Assembly: GCF_905475395.1 (NCBI RefSeq)
Contig: NC_058340.1
Coordinates: forward strand, 71,340,181 to 71,404,180
DNA: 64,000 bases
DNA from: Chrysoperla carnea
Taxonomy: Eukaryota > Arthropoda > Insecta > Neuroptera > Chrysopidae
Reading direction: 5' to 3'
The notes beneath the pieces are model-generated. The model searched no databases and was not told the origin of the DNA. It saw nothing but the letters and a program-made list of their open reading frames with translations. Each line of letters begins with the position of its first letter. Positions within the stretch are counted from its first letter, which is position 1. Shown in pieces: positions 13,166 through 24,900 of the stretch. The translations under genes were made by a program, and so were the position numbers.

Positions 13166-13500
13166 AAATTAAGGATGTATGAGCACGTTAGTGGAGGCAC
13201 AAATTTAAAAAATATGTATTTTTCAATTTTGATGGTGAATTATGTTGAACTTGACAATATAAGACGAAAACTAAGAATAAAATTTTTCGATATCTCGCGT
13301 AATTTTCAAAATATTGAAAATAGGAAATTTTTGTTTAAACATTCCCCCTCCAATCTTTCGAAAACCAAGGCAGATATCCAAAAATTTTATTCTTATTTTT
13401 CATCTATATTCATGAAGTTATAAGAAAATTCATCATCAAAATTGAAAATAGGATAAAAATAATTTCAACCCTAAATCTACCCCCCTCGTACATCCCTTAT
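13166..13500 (+). mobile_element. Family D element, fullest copy (about 335 bp)
   Basis: It begins 'ttaaggatgtatgagcacg' and ends 'cccctcgtacatccctta', which are imperfect inverted repeats. A second inner inverted pair ('tcaattttgatggtgaatta' against 'ttcatcatcaaaattgaaaa') makes it strongly self-complementary. Fragments are at 10105-10313 and 7185-7290. The open frame over it is not a gene. Confidence 0.65.
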
Positions 13501-13923
13501 ATGGATGGAGACACTTGGTTTTTTTACTTGTCTAGTATGTTTTCTTTCTATTAAAAAGTTTTTTTTTTAAATTTGTTTTCATTTATTCCAAGTGAAAATT
13601 ATCAAAAACTTTCAAGCGTGAGCTAAGTGTTCATAATGCGAGTGCTGACGGGTTAAATACTTTATTATTAACCTAGAAAGTTCGAAATTTAGACAGCTAA
13701 GATTTTTCTTCTTTATTCATTTATGTATATGAGTAAACATGTAATATTAAATATTTTAATTTATCTATAACCTAAAAACTAACCTGTTATAAGATGAATA
13801 CTGCAACCATAAATTCCCATCTCTTAAAAAGTAACCTTAAAATAGTACCTTTTTCTGCCACCAGACAAAATTTGATGAACATGCTATACATTATACATAA
13901 GTAATAAAACAAGATTGATTGTA

Positions 13924-13982
13924 TTTAGTTAGTTTAGTAATAGCGATTCGATTCGATTCGACTAACTAAACTATTATAGTTT
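13924..13982. repeat. Short hairpin around a 'gattc' microrepeat
   Basis: 'ttagttagtttagtaatag' is mirrored by 'gactaactaaactattata', with the repeat 'cgattcgattcgattcg' in the loop. Its role is unknown. Confidence 0.5.
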
Positions 13983-14505
13983 CTATTCATGCATACAATA
14001 TGCACATTGATTGGCTCTTAGCCTGACAGTGGCTGTTTACAAAGGTAATATATTGAAATCAATTCAAATCAATATTAGGTTTAATATTAAAGTGATATGT
14101 TTATATAATAATAATATTATCTTAATGATACAATTTAGATAATTAATTTTATACAATAATTATCATATTAATATCGATTTTATAACAATATTAATATTTA
14201 TTAAAAAAAAATTATAATTGATACATTTTAAATAAACATTTGTAATTTAATATTTTTGTTTAGATTAAAAAATACCGGGTGTATAAAAAATAATACTCAT
14301 TATTAAGAAAAATTCAGTCATTTATATAAAAGATTTTTATCTGTCGTACATAATTCTAGTGCTTAAAAAATCATGCTTTCTGAGAATCATCTTGCGTTCT
14401 CAAGTTAATTTTATTAATACCCTATTACGGTGTGAAATTTATAGATTCGAGCTGTTAAAGTTTGCGTTTTTAACATGTAAATCTTATATTGAAGTGATTT
14501 TAAAG
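13983..14505. other. Non-coding AT-rich stretch
   Basis: Nothing supported. It is dominated by AT words and ends at the target-site duplication of the hAT-type element. Confidence 0.45.
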
Positions 14506-15197
14506 CAGGGTTCGAAAATATCCGATATTTATTATAAATATCAAAATATCGGATATTTTTGATTTACTTATATCCGATATATATCAAAATTTTGATACTT
14601 AAAAATAACTAAAATGTTTTAAAGGTTTTATTTACTTAGGCACTTCAAATCAGACAAGTGAAACCAAAACATAAAATATTCTTCTAGATCAGGCAAAATC
14701 AATTAAAAATAATAAAAATTTTTATAAAAAAAAAATCAACTTTAAAACAAAAAACAGTTTTATAAATTGTTATCAGTCAATGGTCATACCTACACTTAGG
14801 TAACAAAACAATAAGCATTACAAATAATTACTCTAGAGTATAATCAGTCTTTTAATTATCAAATCAGTCATCAGTCATTCGTAATAAACTGTTAATTATC
14901 AAATAAAAAATAAAAAAATGTCGTTTCATAATTGTGCTTGGTTTGCCTGCAAGGAAGATAAAGTTAGATCATCTTCCTATTCTGAATCTTACTTAAACTT
15001 ACTCTTTAGTAACGAACTTTTTCTGACACGACACAATTTGAGCTTAAAATTTGGGAAGTAGAAATACCTAAACAAACGCCAAAAATTACTAAATAATATT
15101 AAATTTTTTAAAATCATTTTTGTATTGATATATATCATAAAAATCCACGTGATATATATCATGATATATATCCATTGATATATATCCTCGAACCCTG
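14506..15197. mobile_element. Non-autonomous hAT-type element with 8-bp target-site duplication
   Basis: The element starts 'cagggttcgaaaatatcc' and ends 'ggatatatatcctcgaaccctg' in inverted form. Both sides are flanked by the identical 8-mer 'ttttaaag' (14498-14505 and 15198-15205), the duplication length expected of hAT transposons. Subterminal 'atatccgatat' and 'gatatatatc' words are repeated, as is common for transposase-binding regions. The 692-bp interior has no transposase frame, so it must have been moved in trans. Confidence 0.85.
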
Positions 15198-15205
15198 TTT
15201 TAAAG

Positions 15206-16688
15206 GTATGCTTTATTATGCACCAAAACTAACATTCATTAGTTAAAAGCATGACAAATATTTCCCTTTCTGTAAAGAAAATTATACCAAGTGGTACTCG
15301 TTTTTCCATAATATACATTTAATGTGATGAAATAAATCACATTTCTCTAAATCTTCGGGCATCAATATTTTAAAATCTAATATCGAAAAATTTTTCTCTT
15401 AATTCCTGTCTAATTTTCTCAAATTCTAACAGAATCCACCCTCAAAATTTGAAACGTAATTCTTAAATATGTTCAAGCACGCATTTTTCTGATAACGTCC
15501 TTAAAATAGATCTTTTCAATAGGGGATAATGGTGATGTCGAATTAGCCATATTATCCATAAAAATGTAAAACAAGACTTGATACCATGACAAAATTTGAA
15601 AGTGAAATTAAAATTGATTAAAAAACGAAGAAGTTATAAGCAATCAAAGATTGCATTCAAAGGTTTCCCATCTCTTTTTAGCAAATCAAAGTTTTATATG
15701 TAATCTCTATGGTGATACCCACGTATGACGTCATTAGTGGGTAACTTCCTCCTTGTTTAATTAGGAATTTTAAACGTTCATATCTTGCATACTAGTAAAA
15801 AGTTTTAAAACCAACTTCACTTTTTTATTCGTGAAGTGAGAATTCTTCATCTGAAGTGATAAAAAAATTTACTTCTATGCCCTATTGCGATTGATTATTT
15901 TTTCGGACTAACAGTAATAAGTTTGACAAAGATAGAAAATATTTATTATTCATTTTATCACATTAGATTTTTGATGTTCTAAAACAAAAAAAAATCATTT
16001 TTTAAAATAAAAAGTTCTATGATAAAATTTGTTTGTACTTCATATGTTTACTACTAGATAGCGTTCTAGCTTAACCATATTCTGTCAAACAAAAAACAAA
16101 TGAATTTTTTTTAAAATAATTTTATAATAGCAGATGATATTTGCTTTAAATTTATTAAATATAAAAGGTATATAAAATATTTCAACCGACATTTACATCG
16201 CAGACAGTCATAACACAAACACGGTTTTAACTTAAAAAATATGATAACATTTAAAAATACATGAAAACAAAAACATGAGAGTTTATAAGTTTGAGTTTTG
16301 TGTGTTATATTTCTTGAAGACATTATTACACAGTTCACCGACTAACGACTACACAATCATATATAAAACAGGTGTTTAGTTTATCATTCATCCATTCAAA
16401 CATTGGAAAAAAATACACAAAAAAAAAACATCGAACAAGTATGAGTTTGACTTATGAAACGAGGTTTCTGCATTATTTTCAAAGAAATCTACAAATTTAT
16501 CTTTAATTAGTCCTGCTTTGTAAGGAATATTTAATTGTTTCAAATCGTTTAGGAAATAAAAACTGTTAAATAATTTTTTTGGAAACAATTATTTTGATAT
16601 ATTTATCGATTCATAACCTATAATAGTCGGATCCGATATTAGAGAAATATTAATCCAGTAAATATGTATGAAAATATGGGGTTGCTGT
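15206..16688. other. Non-coding stretch
   Basis: No gene seen. The small minus-strand frames near 16111-16588 lack any domain, codon bias or splice support. 'gaagtgagaattcttcatct' near 15833 is part of a small imperfect repeat only. Confidence 0.45.
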
Positions 16689-18122
16689 GCAAAAGGTCGG
16701 GTAGTTTTGATTTTTGGATATGTTGTTAGTGTTGAGCCCATGACTTAAAATCCAAGTTTTCCACCTCGGGGTGCCAAGGCGCGCCGCGGGGCGCGCCACT
16801 TTTTAATGAAATATCGAAAATTTGACCATTCCTAAGTGAAATCTCGCGAACGGTTTATTTTACAGAAAATATTATTTTAATAAATTAAAGGGTAATAAAT
16901 TTGTGACAGTTTAAGCCCAACACCAGGTTTGTAGCGTAAATAATGGCTGAATTATAGATCTTCAAAATAAATTAACTAAGATAATTGGGATCAATGATAT
17001 AGGTTGGTAAACCTGCATTATTAATTGATCAGCTGAGTGTTAGTAGTTTAGTAAAAACAAATTAATTCTATTGTCATGTTATTGTCAGATTTGTTGTTTA
17101 AAATGATCTGAATGTTCGTGCATGGTTATTGCTTAAAAGTATCATTTTTAAGATACAGAAGTGGCTAGGTCAAGAGAAAAACCCTCTTGAATGGGGCTGG
17201 GTATCTACCAGCTTTGGGCTCTCTCCCCTCAAAATGGACAGAGATGCAGCTCCTGAATCCCTTCTTAAAATGATATCTTGCAATTGTAAGAAAGCGTGCA
17301 AGAACTCATGTGGTTGCCGTAAAGCTGGTCTTATATGTTCTTCTCTATGCACCTGTTCTCTAGGAGAATCTTGCGAAAACGTTTCGGAAATAAATCCGTT
17401 TGAGGGGAGCTTTGAAGACGAAGACGACATGCTGGCGTCAATAAATAACTCTAAACATGAAGATATAGGAGAGTTAAATTTTCCACTGGATGAAGAGAAC
17501 AAGGAGCATCAGGCAGAGCTTGAGCATTTCCATCCTGGCCCATCAAAAATGCGAAAACTTTAAATAGATACTGTTATCGTTATTTGTAACAAATACTTCC
17601 AAAGTGTACTGTATTGTTTTAACTAAATAGGACATTCATTGATTAAAAAATGTTAATATATAACTCCTACAAACACACTTTTCATTCTTTCTTTCATAAT
17701 TTTATTAATACTTTCTTTTATTCTTTTATAGCAAATAAACTAACATACACAATTAAATTATACGGCGTTTGATTTAAACAATTATATTGTGGAAATATTT
17801 TTAAAAAATCACGATTTTCACAAATCTTTGAAAAATTGGTTTATTTTGAAGGTTTGTATTTCAGCCATTATTTACGCTACAAACCTGGTGTTGGGCTTAA
17901 ACTGTCACAAATTTATTACCCTTTAATTTATTAAAATAATATTTTCTGTAAAATAAACCGTTCGCGAGATTTCACTTAGGAATAGTCAAATTTTCGATAT
18001 TTCATTAAAAAGTGGCGCGCCCCGCGGCGCGCCTTGGCACCCCGAGGTGGAAAACTTGGATTTTAAGTCATGGGCCTAACACTAACAACATAGGAAAAAA
18101 TCAAAACTACCCGACCTTTTGC
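16689..18122. mobile_element. 1.43-kb element with about 263-bp terminal inverted repeats
   Basis: The segment 16689-16951 is almost perfectly the reverse complement of 17860-18122. The ends are 'gcaaaaggtcgggtag', and the arms include GC-rich 'aaggcgcgccgcggggc' blocks that stand out from the AT-rich background. The 900-bp core carries one cysteine-rich frame (17159-17563, plus strand). Arm identity is high, with only a few mismatches, which suggests fairly recent insertion or arm homogenisation. No clear target-site duplication is visible. It sits upstream of, and in the same strand as, the first lilli exon seen here, so it is probably intronic. Confidence 0.85.
17159..17563 (+). CDS. Cysteine-rich CXC-like C-terminal fragment encoded inside the TIR element
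   Basis: The open frame gives a peptide with LEWGW, then APESLL, then a nine-cysteine cluster spaced CX1C-X3-C-X3-C-X1-C-X6-C-X3-C-X1-C-X5-C, then an acidic tail. The cluster resembles the tesmin/TSO1-type CXC motif that recurs in uncharacterised insect proteins linked to mobile elements; that link is from memory. There is no convincing ATG at the start: the frame opens after an acceptor-like 'agatacag' ending at 17158, so this looks like the last exon of a longer source gene captured between the inverted repeats. The first in-frame ATG is at about 17234. The frame is intact to a stop at 17561-17563, which is notable for a relic. A transposase catalytic core is absent. Function is unknown; DNA or chromatin binding is an inference from the CXC-like cysteines. 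Confidence 0.6.
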   Translation, partial: KWLGQEKNPLEWGWVSTSFGLSPLKMDRDAAPESLLKMISCNCKKACKNSCGCRKAGLICSSLCTCSLGESCENVSEINPFEGSFEDEDDMLASINNSKHEDIGELNFPLDEENKEHQAELEHFHPGPSKMRKL

Positions 18123-18398
18123 ATACCACAATGTATTATTTTACTGAACTATATACCCTCATTTGCTAATTGACGAGAATAGCATTGTATAGGTTTAATT
18201 AAAATATAAACAATTTAGGAATGTAAATCTCTGCCTATATATTAATTGATTATTAATTAATTAATTAATAATAATAGCAGCATAAATTGTTTATATCTAT
18301 TCAATACTGTTTTCATCAATTTACAGATGAAGGTATATTTATCTAATGCTGGATCATAAGGAGATATGCAAGGATTGGTTAATACTAGGGATTTCAAT

Positions 18399-18714
18399 AA
18401 AACTTTATATAAATGCATTTTTTGATAAACAAAGTTTCCAAAAATCACAAAAAATTCGTAGGTCATCGGGCTTTTTATTATTATTTTATCGTTCAAAGTT
18501 GTCTGAAAAAATGATGAATCATATAGATTATCCTTTTCAATTGGATATTTCTATATTAAAAAATCTAGAGAGTGTGATAAAAAACCATCTAAAATATTTA
18601 GACAATCTTGTAGTTTATAATAATACCATAAAAATATAAGGTTGTCGATGATTTAATTATGAGTTCATCGAAGATCCATCATTTGATGATTGAAGAGCGA
18701 TATCTATATTATCA
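18399..18714 (+). repeat. Dispersed repeat family A, copy 3
   Basis: It matches copy 1 (4081-4603) from 'aaaactttatataaatgc' through 'aaaaaatctagagagtg' and 'ataaggttgtcgatgat', and stops near 'atatctatattatcaa'. A 97-residue open frame covers it but is not conserved in the other copies. Confidence 0.75.
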
Positions 18715-18957
18715 AGCCATAATAATTAAGTAATCTTTCAATACGGAATCCTAAAAATAAAAAACCTAACAAAGAACAAAATGTACTTGAAAGAGCCTTT
18801 TATAAAGTATATAATAATATTTTTAATTTATTAATATTTATAATAAAGGTAGTCAATTGTTACGATTTAAGCCACAAAGTTTTCCGGTTTCAAAAAGTGA
18901 GATAAAAAATATTATTTTTGATATAATTATTAATTCTTTTTTTTTTTATTGTTTCAG

Positions 18958-21900
18958 AACGTAACATATCGTCATCTCGATTACCTGGGTAAGTTTTTCA
19001 TTAATTAAAATTTATTTTTAATTCCAATCACTCTATAAGTATAGCCTCACTTTCACCCCCACCCCCCCACTTCCATAATGATTAAAAGCAAGAAAATAAT
19101 ATACGAGTGATTTCATTCTAACTGTGATCCTCTCAGGCTTTCATTTTAAAAGCTTTTATTTAGTTTCACCTGTCCCGTTGTCTGTCTGTAATCAAATCTT
19201 GCTAGTCAAATTTGATCCACTTCTCGGTTTCCGATTGAGCTGAAATTTTGCATGCACATTTAGTTTGGATGACAATGCAAAGTAAAGTTGTGGCGCCCTG
19301 ATTTTCCCATCCCTTCCACCATATTTGATATACATATAAATATCATGAGTATGACAGAGTACATGCGTTAAGCAATAAATCTAAGTAAGAGGTATTATAG
19401 GTGTTGCAGAGCGTGGCTTATCTGTTGTAGTTAATCTATTCAACTAAGAAACTCCCACTCTACAAGCGTCTTACAACTATCTTAACGCATATCGAAACTT
19501 CAACACATGTATATAATATCTTTCACTTAGATGCATTGCTTTACGCATGTATTCTGTCATACTCGTGATATTTATATGCCTAGATGTAAATCGAACATTC
19601 TGTATAAAAATCCAACAATAAAACACTTTAGAAAATTCATAATAAATGGTCATAAATTTTTCTCGAAATGAAATATAATGATGTCAGAAACAATTTAATT
19701 TTGATAAAGTATAAATAATAGTATTATGTATATAAAACATACCAGACGATACATACTCACCGTCGAATGTTCCAGACGAAAACTAATCGTTCAGACAGCA
19801 GCCGGCAAAGCTTTTATACATATATATGTATAGTTATGTATACATGTGGGTTAATACTCGTCCCAGTCTGTTCTGTCCTACGTGAGTTAGTGTCCTATGT
19901 TTTTTCATCAACTTGTTTCGAGTTTTTTTTAATAATAATATTTGAGCAACAATTTTTTTTTTGCTTTTGTTAACTTGGGAAAAAAAAAGTTATATATGAA
20001 AAATAGATGTGATATTTTTTTCATTCGTATGATGATCGCCGTAAATTTAATTATTTATTCATTTTTCAAACGAGGACTTGATAGAATTCTATAAGGACTA
20101 AAATAATATTTATACTAAAAAAATCCTTTCTGTGATGATGCTTTTTAAGTAAATAAAATTATTTTAAAAACTCTAGAATTGAATAAAAAAAACCGTCTCA
20201 AGTTATATTAAATGCACATGGAATAATATTAATTCTAGCCAATAAAATAGTATTTCGTCCTTCAAAGGTTTCCTCATCAAAGATGTATATCGTTAATGCT
20301 TTTAAAAAACCCCCGACAATTTTTTTTGTTACGGAACCCTAAACACGCACTTGAAACATCTAAGAACACTCTTCATTAAATTATCTTTTTCTTGAACTGA
20401 TTTTAGGAATCATGGCGTATTTTTTAGTTGTTTCGAGTACGGAATCCGAAAATCATACTTGAAACATAGCTAAGAACACTATCCATTAAATTACCTTTCA
20501 AACGAAAAAAAATCAAAATCGGTTCATTCGTTTAGACGCTACGATGCCACAGACAGGCAGACAGGCACACATACACACATATAGCGGTCAAACTTATATA
20601 ACCCCTTTTTTTGGTTCGGGGGTTAAAAACACTAACTACATAAAAATTATTTAGCCAAGGGCAATAAGGGACTAGGTCCACGACTTTGGCTTGGAATTCT
20701 ACTTTTAAGGTCGTTTGATCTTGATCTTCAAATGATCTTAAAAATTTACTTGGCTTAAAAATTATTAATTAGGCGAAGGACCTTGATTGTTCTTGATAAC
20801 TATTCTAAAAAATTGACTATTATCTTTTAATCGGAACCCCCACCAAACTCTGAAACTTTTGTTGAAGTTATTTTTTGATTGGTTAACTCCAAAACGAGGT
20901 ATTTACCATAATAGATGAAAATGATCCATCCTGTAAGACAGAACCCTTTCATGCGTATACTACACACACTTGTTCCATTTTTATCAATCCGATTCCCCAG
21001 CAGAATCAAATTTCTATTGTCCCAAACTTTTTAGAAAAAATTAAGGCTGTCACTAAGCAGTAATATTTAATTTTTTGTTATGCTTAGAGAGAGAGAGACA
21101 CACAATTTCAAAAATAGAAAAATCATTTTTCAAACAAAATTAGAATGTTTAGAAAATAATTTTGAGTTAAAATAATATTTAATAAATGTAGGACATTTTT
21201 GTACTAAATTTAAAATGAAGTTTATTAGTTTGAAATATTCAAATATAAATATTATTATGTTTAATAAATCTAAACATTCATCGTAGGAAGCAAACTTATT
21301 AAAACATCTTTTTGCCTTATTTATTTTTGCAATCAAAACATGATATATTAGTTTTTAGAGTCAGGATTTTTATGCATACAAATACAGTTAACATTTCTTT
21401 ACATATTTGAGAATATACAGTTAGTTGTTGATTCGGAATCTTCGAACACACAACTCCTCAGAAAAAAGAAAAGATATAGAAAATTTACGCATATTGTAAT
21501 GTCAATTTTCATCATAATATTAATTTTCGTATAATTTCATTTTCAGTGATCTGGAACATGATTTACGTTTATCAGAAGATAGTGATGATGATATTAAACA
21601 TATTAAACCATCCCATGTAATTCCATCGACAACTGTTGTTGCACCTCTTGAACCGTAAGTTGCACTTTCATTCAATTCTTTTTTTTAACCTGGCATTTTT
21701 TCATTTAGCTCGTAAACTCAATGTAATTAGTATTAACGAACCTTGTCATAATACCAAATTGGAAACGCTTCAATTTGGAGACGCTTGAATATATCAAAGT
21801 AAAAAAAACTTAAATAAATGCTGATCTATTTTCGATGTTATTTTTAAATGTCCCGCCATTTTACTGTTTTGTACTAGAATATTTATGAATTGTGGGCAAG

Positions 21901-24900
21901 TGACAAGTGAAAAATTCTGGTGGTTAACAAAAATGACGAAACATTTCATCGGTGAACGTGCCTGGATAAAATTTGGACACTTTTTCACACTTATCTCTTA
22001 AATGTTTGAATGCATTCGCTTCTCGATTAAAATGGTCCACCCTGTATATTAGAACTCCGTAAAAAAATAAAAATCCTTATTTTCGTTTTATCGTTTTTAC
22101 AGTAGAGTCTTAAATTCTACACCAAACTTGATATTGATATGGAAATTATTTATTAAAACATTATTTATATATATTCCAGATTACCAGCAACTCCACCACA
22201 AAATCATCCAACTGCTGCTATGACACCATTATTAGAACGTCCACCCGAACCAATCGCACCAATGTCACCATTGGGAAGTTCATCAAGTGAATCCGGCTCA
22301 GACACTGGTTCTGATAGTGAATCAAGTAGTGATGACTCTGTGGAAGGTGGGGAAGGTGATATAACAGCACCAGAACGTGGTCCACATACACCACCTCCAC
22401 TTGACGAAAGTCACACACCATCAAGTCCACGTTGGAATTTAAGTGCATTTGCACCCGCTGAACCTGAACCATTAGAAGAACCAAAGAAACAACAGGCAAA
22501 TGAATCTGAAATTGATTGTAGTGTTGTGGAAGTGTTAGCTAAACCTGCGCCTCCATTGTTATCGAGTTTATCTGATTCAGATGACGATTCAAATGTCCCG
22601 ACAACTGCAACGCGACGTAGACGAAAGCCACCACCAGTGGTTTCAAATGCAAAGGTTGTGTCTGATAGTGATGACGATAGTGATAATGAAAGGACTAGTA
22701 ACATACCAATCAAAGGCCCGACACGTGTTGGCCCTTCACCAAGAGTACGACGTCGCACCAAATCTGTTTCATCATTATCAAGTGACTCAGACGATGAACA
22801 TCGTGTGACAAGTGTAAGTGAAGATAAAATTTCAACATCATCTACACGAATACCTTCCGATGATAAGAAAAACAGTAAACCAAAAGGTAAACCAGGTCGA
22901 CCTAGAAAAAATAAATTATCAATGAGTGGATCAGATACCGAAACAAAAGTACGAAAACGTGGCAGACCACCAAAACAAGTTGGTTCAGGTCCATCGCCAC
23001 GTAGCGGTTCTGATACAGAATCTAAAATACGTAAACGACCTGGAAGGCCACCGACGAAACAGAATAAACGAACACCACGTCAAGAAGTACCATCGTCAAG
23101 TAGTTCCGACGAAGATACTAAACCAACACCAACTTTCCAACCGTCACGTGTGTTGGCCCCTGTTCCAGCACTAACCAGTCCAATTCAATCTGACGACGAT
23201 GACGATGATTGGACATCGACGAAACGTAGTAAACCAAAAATATCACGTAAACAGAGTAGTGATACCAAACAAAGTGGTACGGTGGCATCATCTTCAGCAG
23301 GACCTACTGGAAATAAACGTAAGGCAGCAAGTTCATCAAAGAGTGTTGCTGAATTACCGACTGCTTCTGAATCAGATAGCGAAATTGATGTAGTCAGTGC
23401 CACGGCGGCAGCATCACGGCAATCAAGGCCTGCAACACGTGTACCTCCACCACCACAAAGTTCAGGGTCGGATCGTAGTGTGTCCCCACCACGTCCACCA
23501 AAGGCTGAAAGTCCTGTCAAAGTTGAGAGCGAAATAAAACCCGTCCAAGATAAAAAGAAAAATGATACGCTACGTAAATTGTTCTCAATGGGCGGACCTG
23601 GTAAAGGTGGAAAAGGAGGTAAAGGCGGTGGCAAATGTGGAGGTAAAGGTAAAGGAGGTGTTATCATTGTGGAATCAGTGTGTGGTGAATCAGAACGGAC
23701 GCCAACAATTGACGAGACTGAAAGTGTTAGTGTTACAATTCCTCCTCCCCCTTTAACTTATTTACCAGATGGTCGACCTAGTCTATTATGTCGTATACCT
23801 TTAACTAGGATATCACATATACCAAGTAAACGACCATCTAGTACAATTTTACCTTGTTCAACACCATCGTCATCTTTCACCCCTTCCACAACTCCTCAAA
23901 TCAAAAGCGAAATTAAACATGAACTAGACGATGATTGTGTGGAAATATCACCAAGTGTTATCAAAAGTGAGGAACGAACTCCTAAAATTAGTAAAAATTG
24001 TGCGTCTACACCGAATTACATACCTAGTGGCGAAGGACCTTCGACGGGATCATCACAAAAACGTAAACGTGAACCAAGTATTAGTTCAGTGTCTTCGTTG
24101 TCGACCACAAGTAGTCGAGTCTCAAAGAGTCATAGTAGTAGTAGTAAGCGTAGAGAAGGACGTAGTGAATCGAAACGACATAAACGACGAAAAGGTGAAA
24201 TTACAGAAGATCAACCACCAACAAATCATGAACGGGAAGGAGTTACGCCGAAAATTGAAGCATCATCACCAGCTACTGTTCCTCTTCTAGATATACCTGG
24301 TTCCTCATCGACTACGACGATTTCATCATCGTGGCAACAACAGCAGCAATCAACGACACAATCGACTCCGAATAGTGGAGCGGCGACAAGTCAACAAGTT
24401 CCCTTACAAAAAGTCTATTATTCCTATTTTGAAAATGTTAGTGAAGATTTGTCTGAATCTGAAGAACGGTGAGTTGATTTTTATTTTTTAATCCTTTTTT
24501 AGTAATTTGACAAAAAGGGAATCCAAATGGACTTAAGATTACATTCGATAAAAGAGGCTTTGTATTTTTTGTAATTTTCTAAGCTGTTAACAGCTTTACT
24601 TCTACCAGATTTAACTCTTACTTTTGTAGAATCGTGAAATTCATTAAATGATCTTAAGCTCAATTTTGATCATCCTTTTTTCTTTGAGTAGTTTGTAGAA
24701 ACAATTGCTTAGACTGAAAAATTGTTCCTTTTTTCGGAAATATTATGAAGGTCGTATTTCTTGTTTTATTTTTAACAATTTTCTTTACGAATCACTTCAA
24801 TTTTGAATATTTATTGGGAAGAGTTTCCATTAAATGTTTTTGAAACCATTATTTCCAAGAAATCGAAAATTTGTATTACAAGTAAAGTGTTTCGAGGTTA

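Noticed and set aside
13127-13423. 98-residue plus-strand frame
   Set aside because: It covers a family D repeat with inverted ends; no domain, no conservation in the other copies.
18346-18639. 97-residue plus-strand frame
   Set aside because: It lies within dispersed repeat family A; the other two copies do not keep the frame.
20827-21009. Minus-strand 60-residue frame in a lilli intron
   Set aside because: No family resemblance; intronic and without splice or repeat support.
22218-24290. Several open frames of 64-160 residues overlapping the large lilli exon on both strands
   Set aside because: They are compositional shadows of the 763-codon exon, which has family motifs and correct splice phases.
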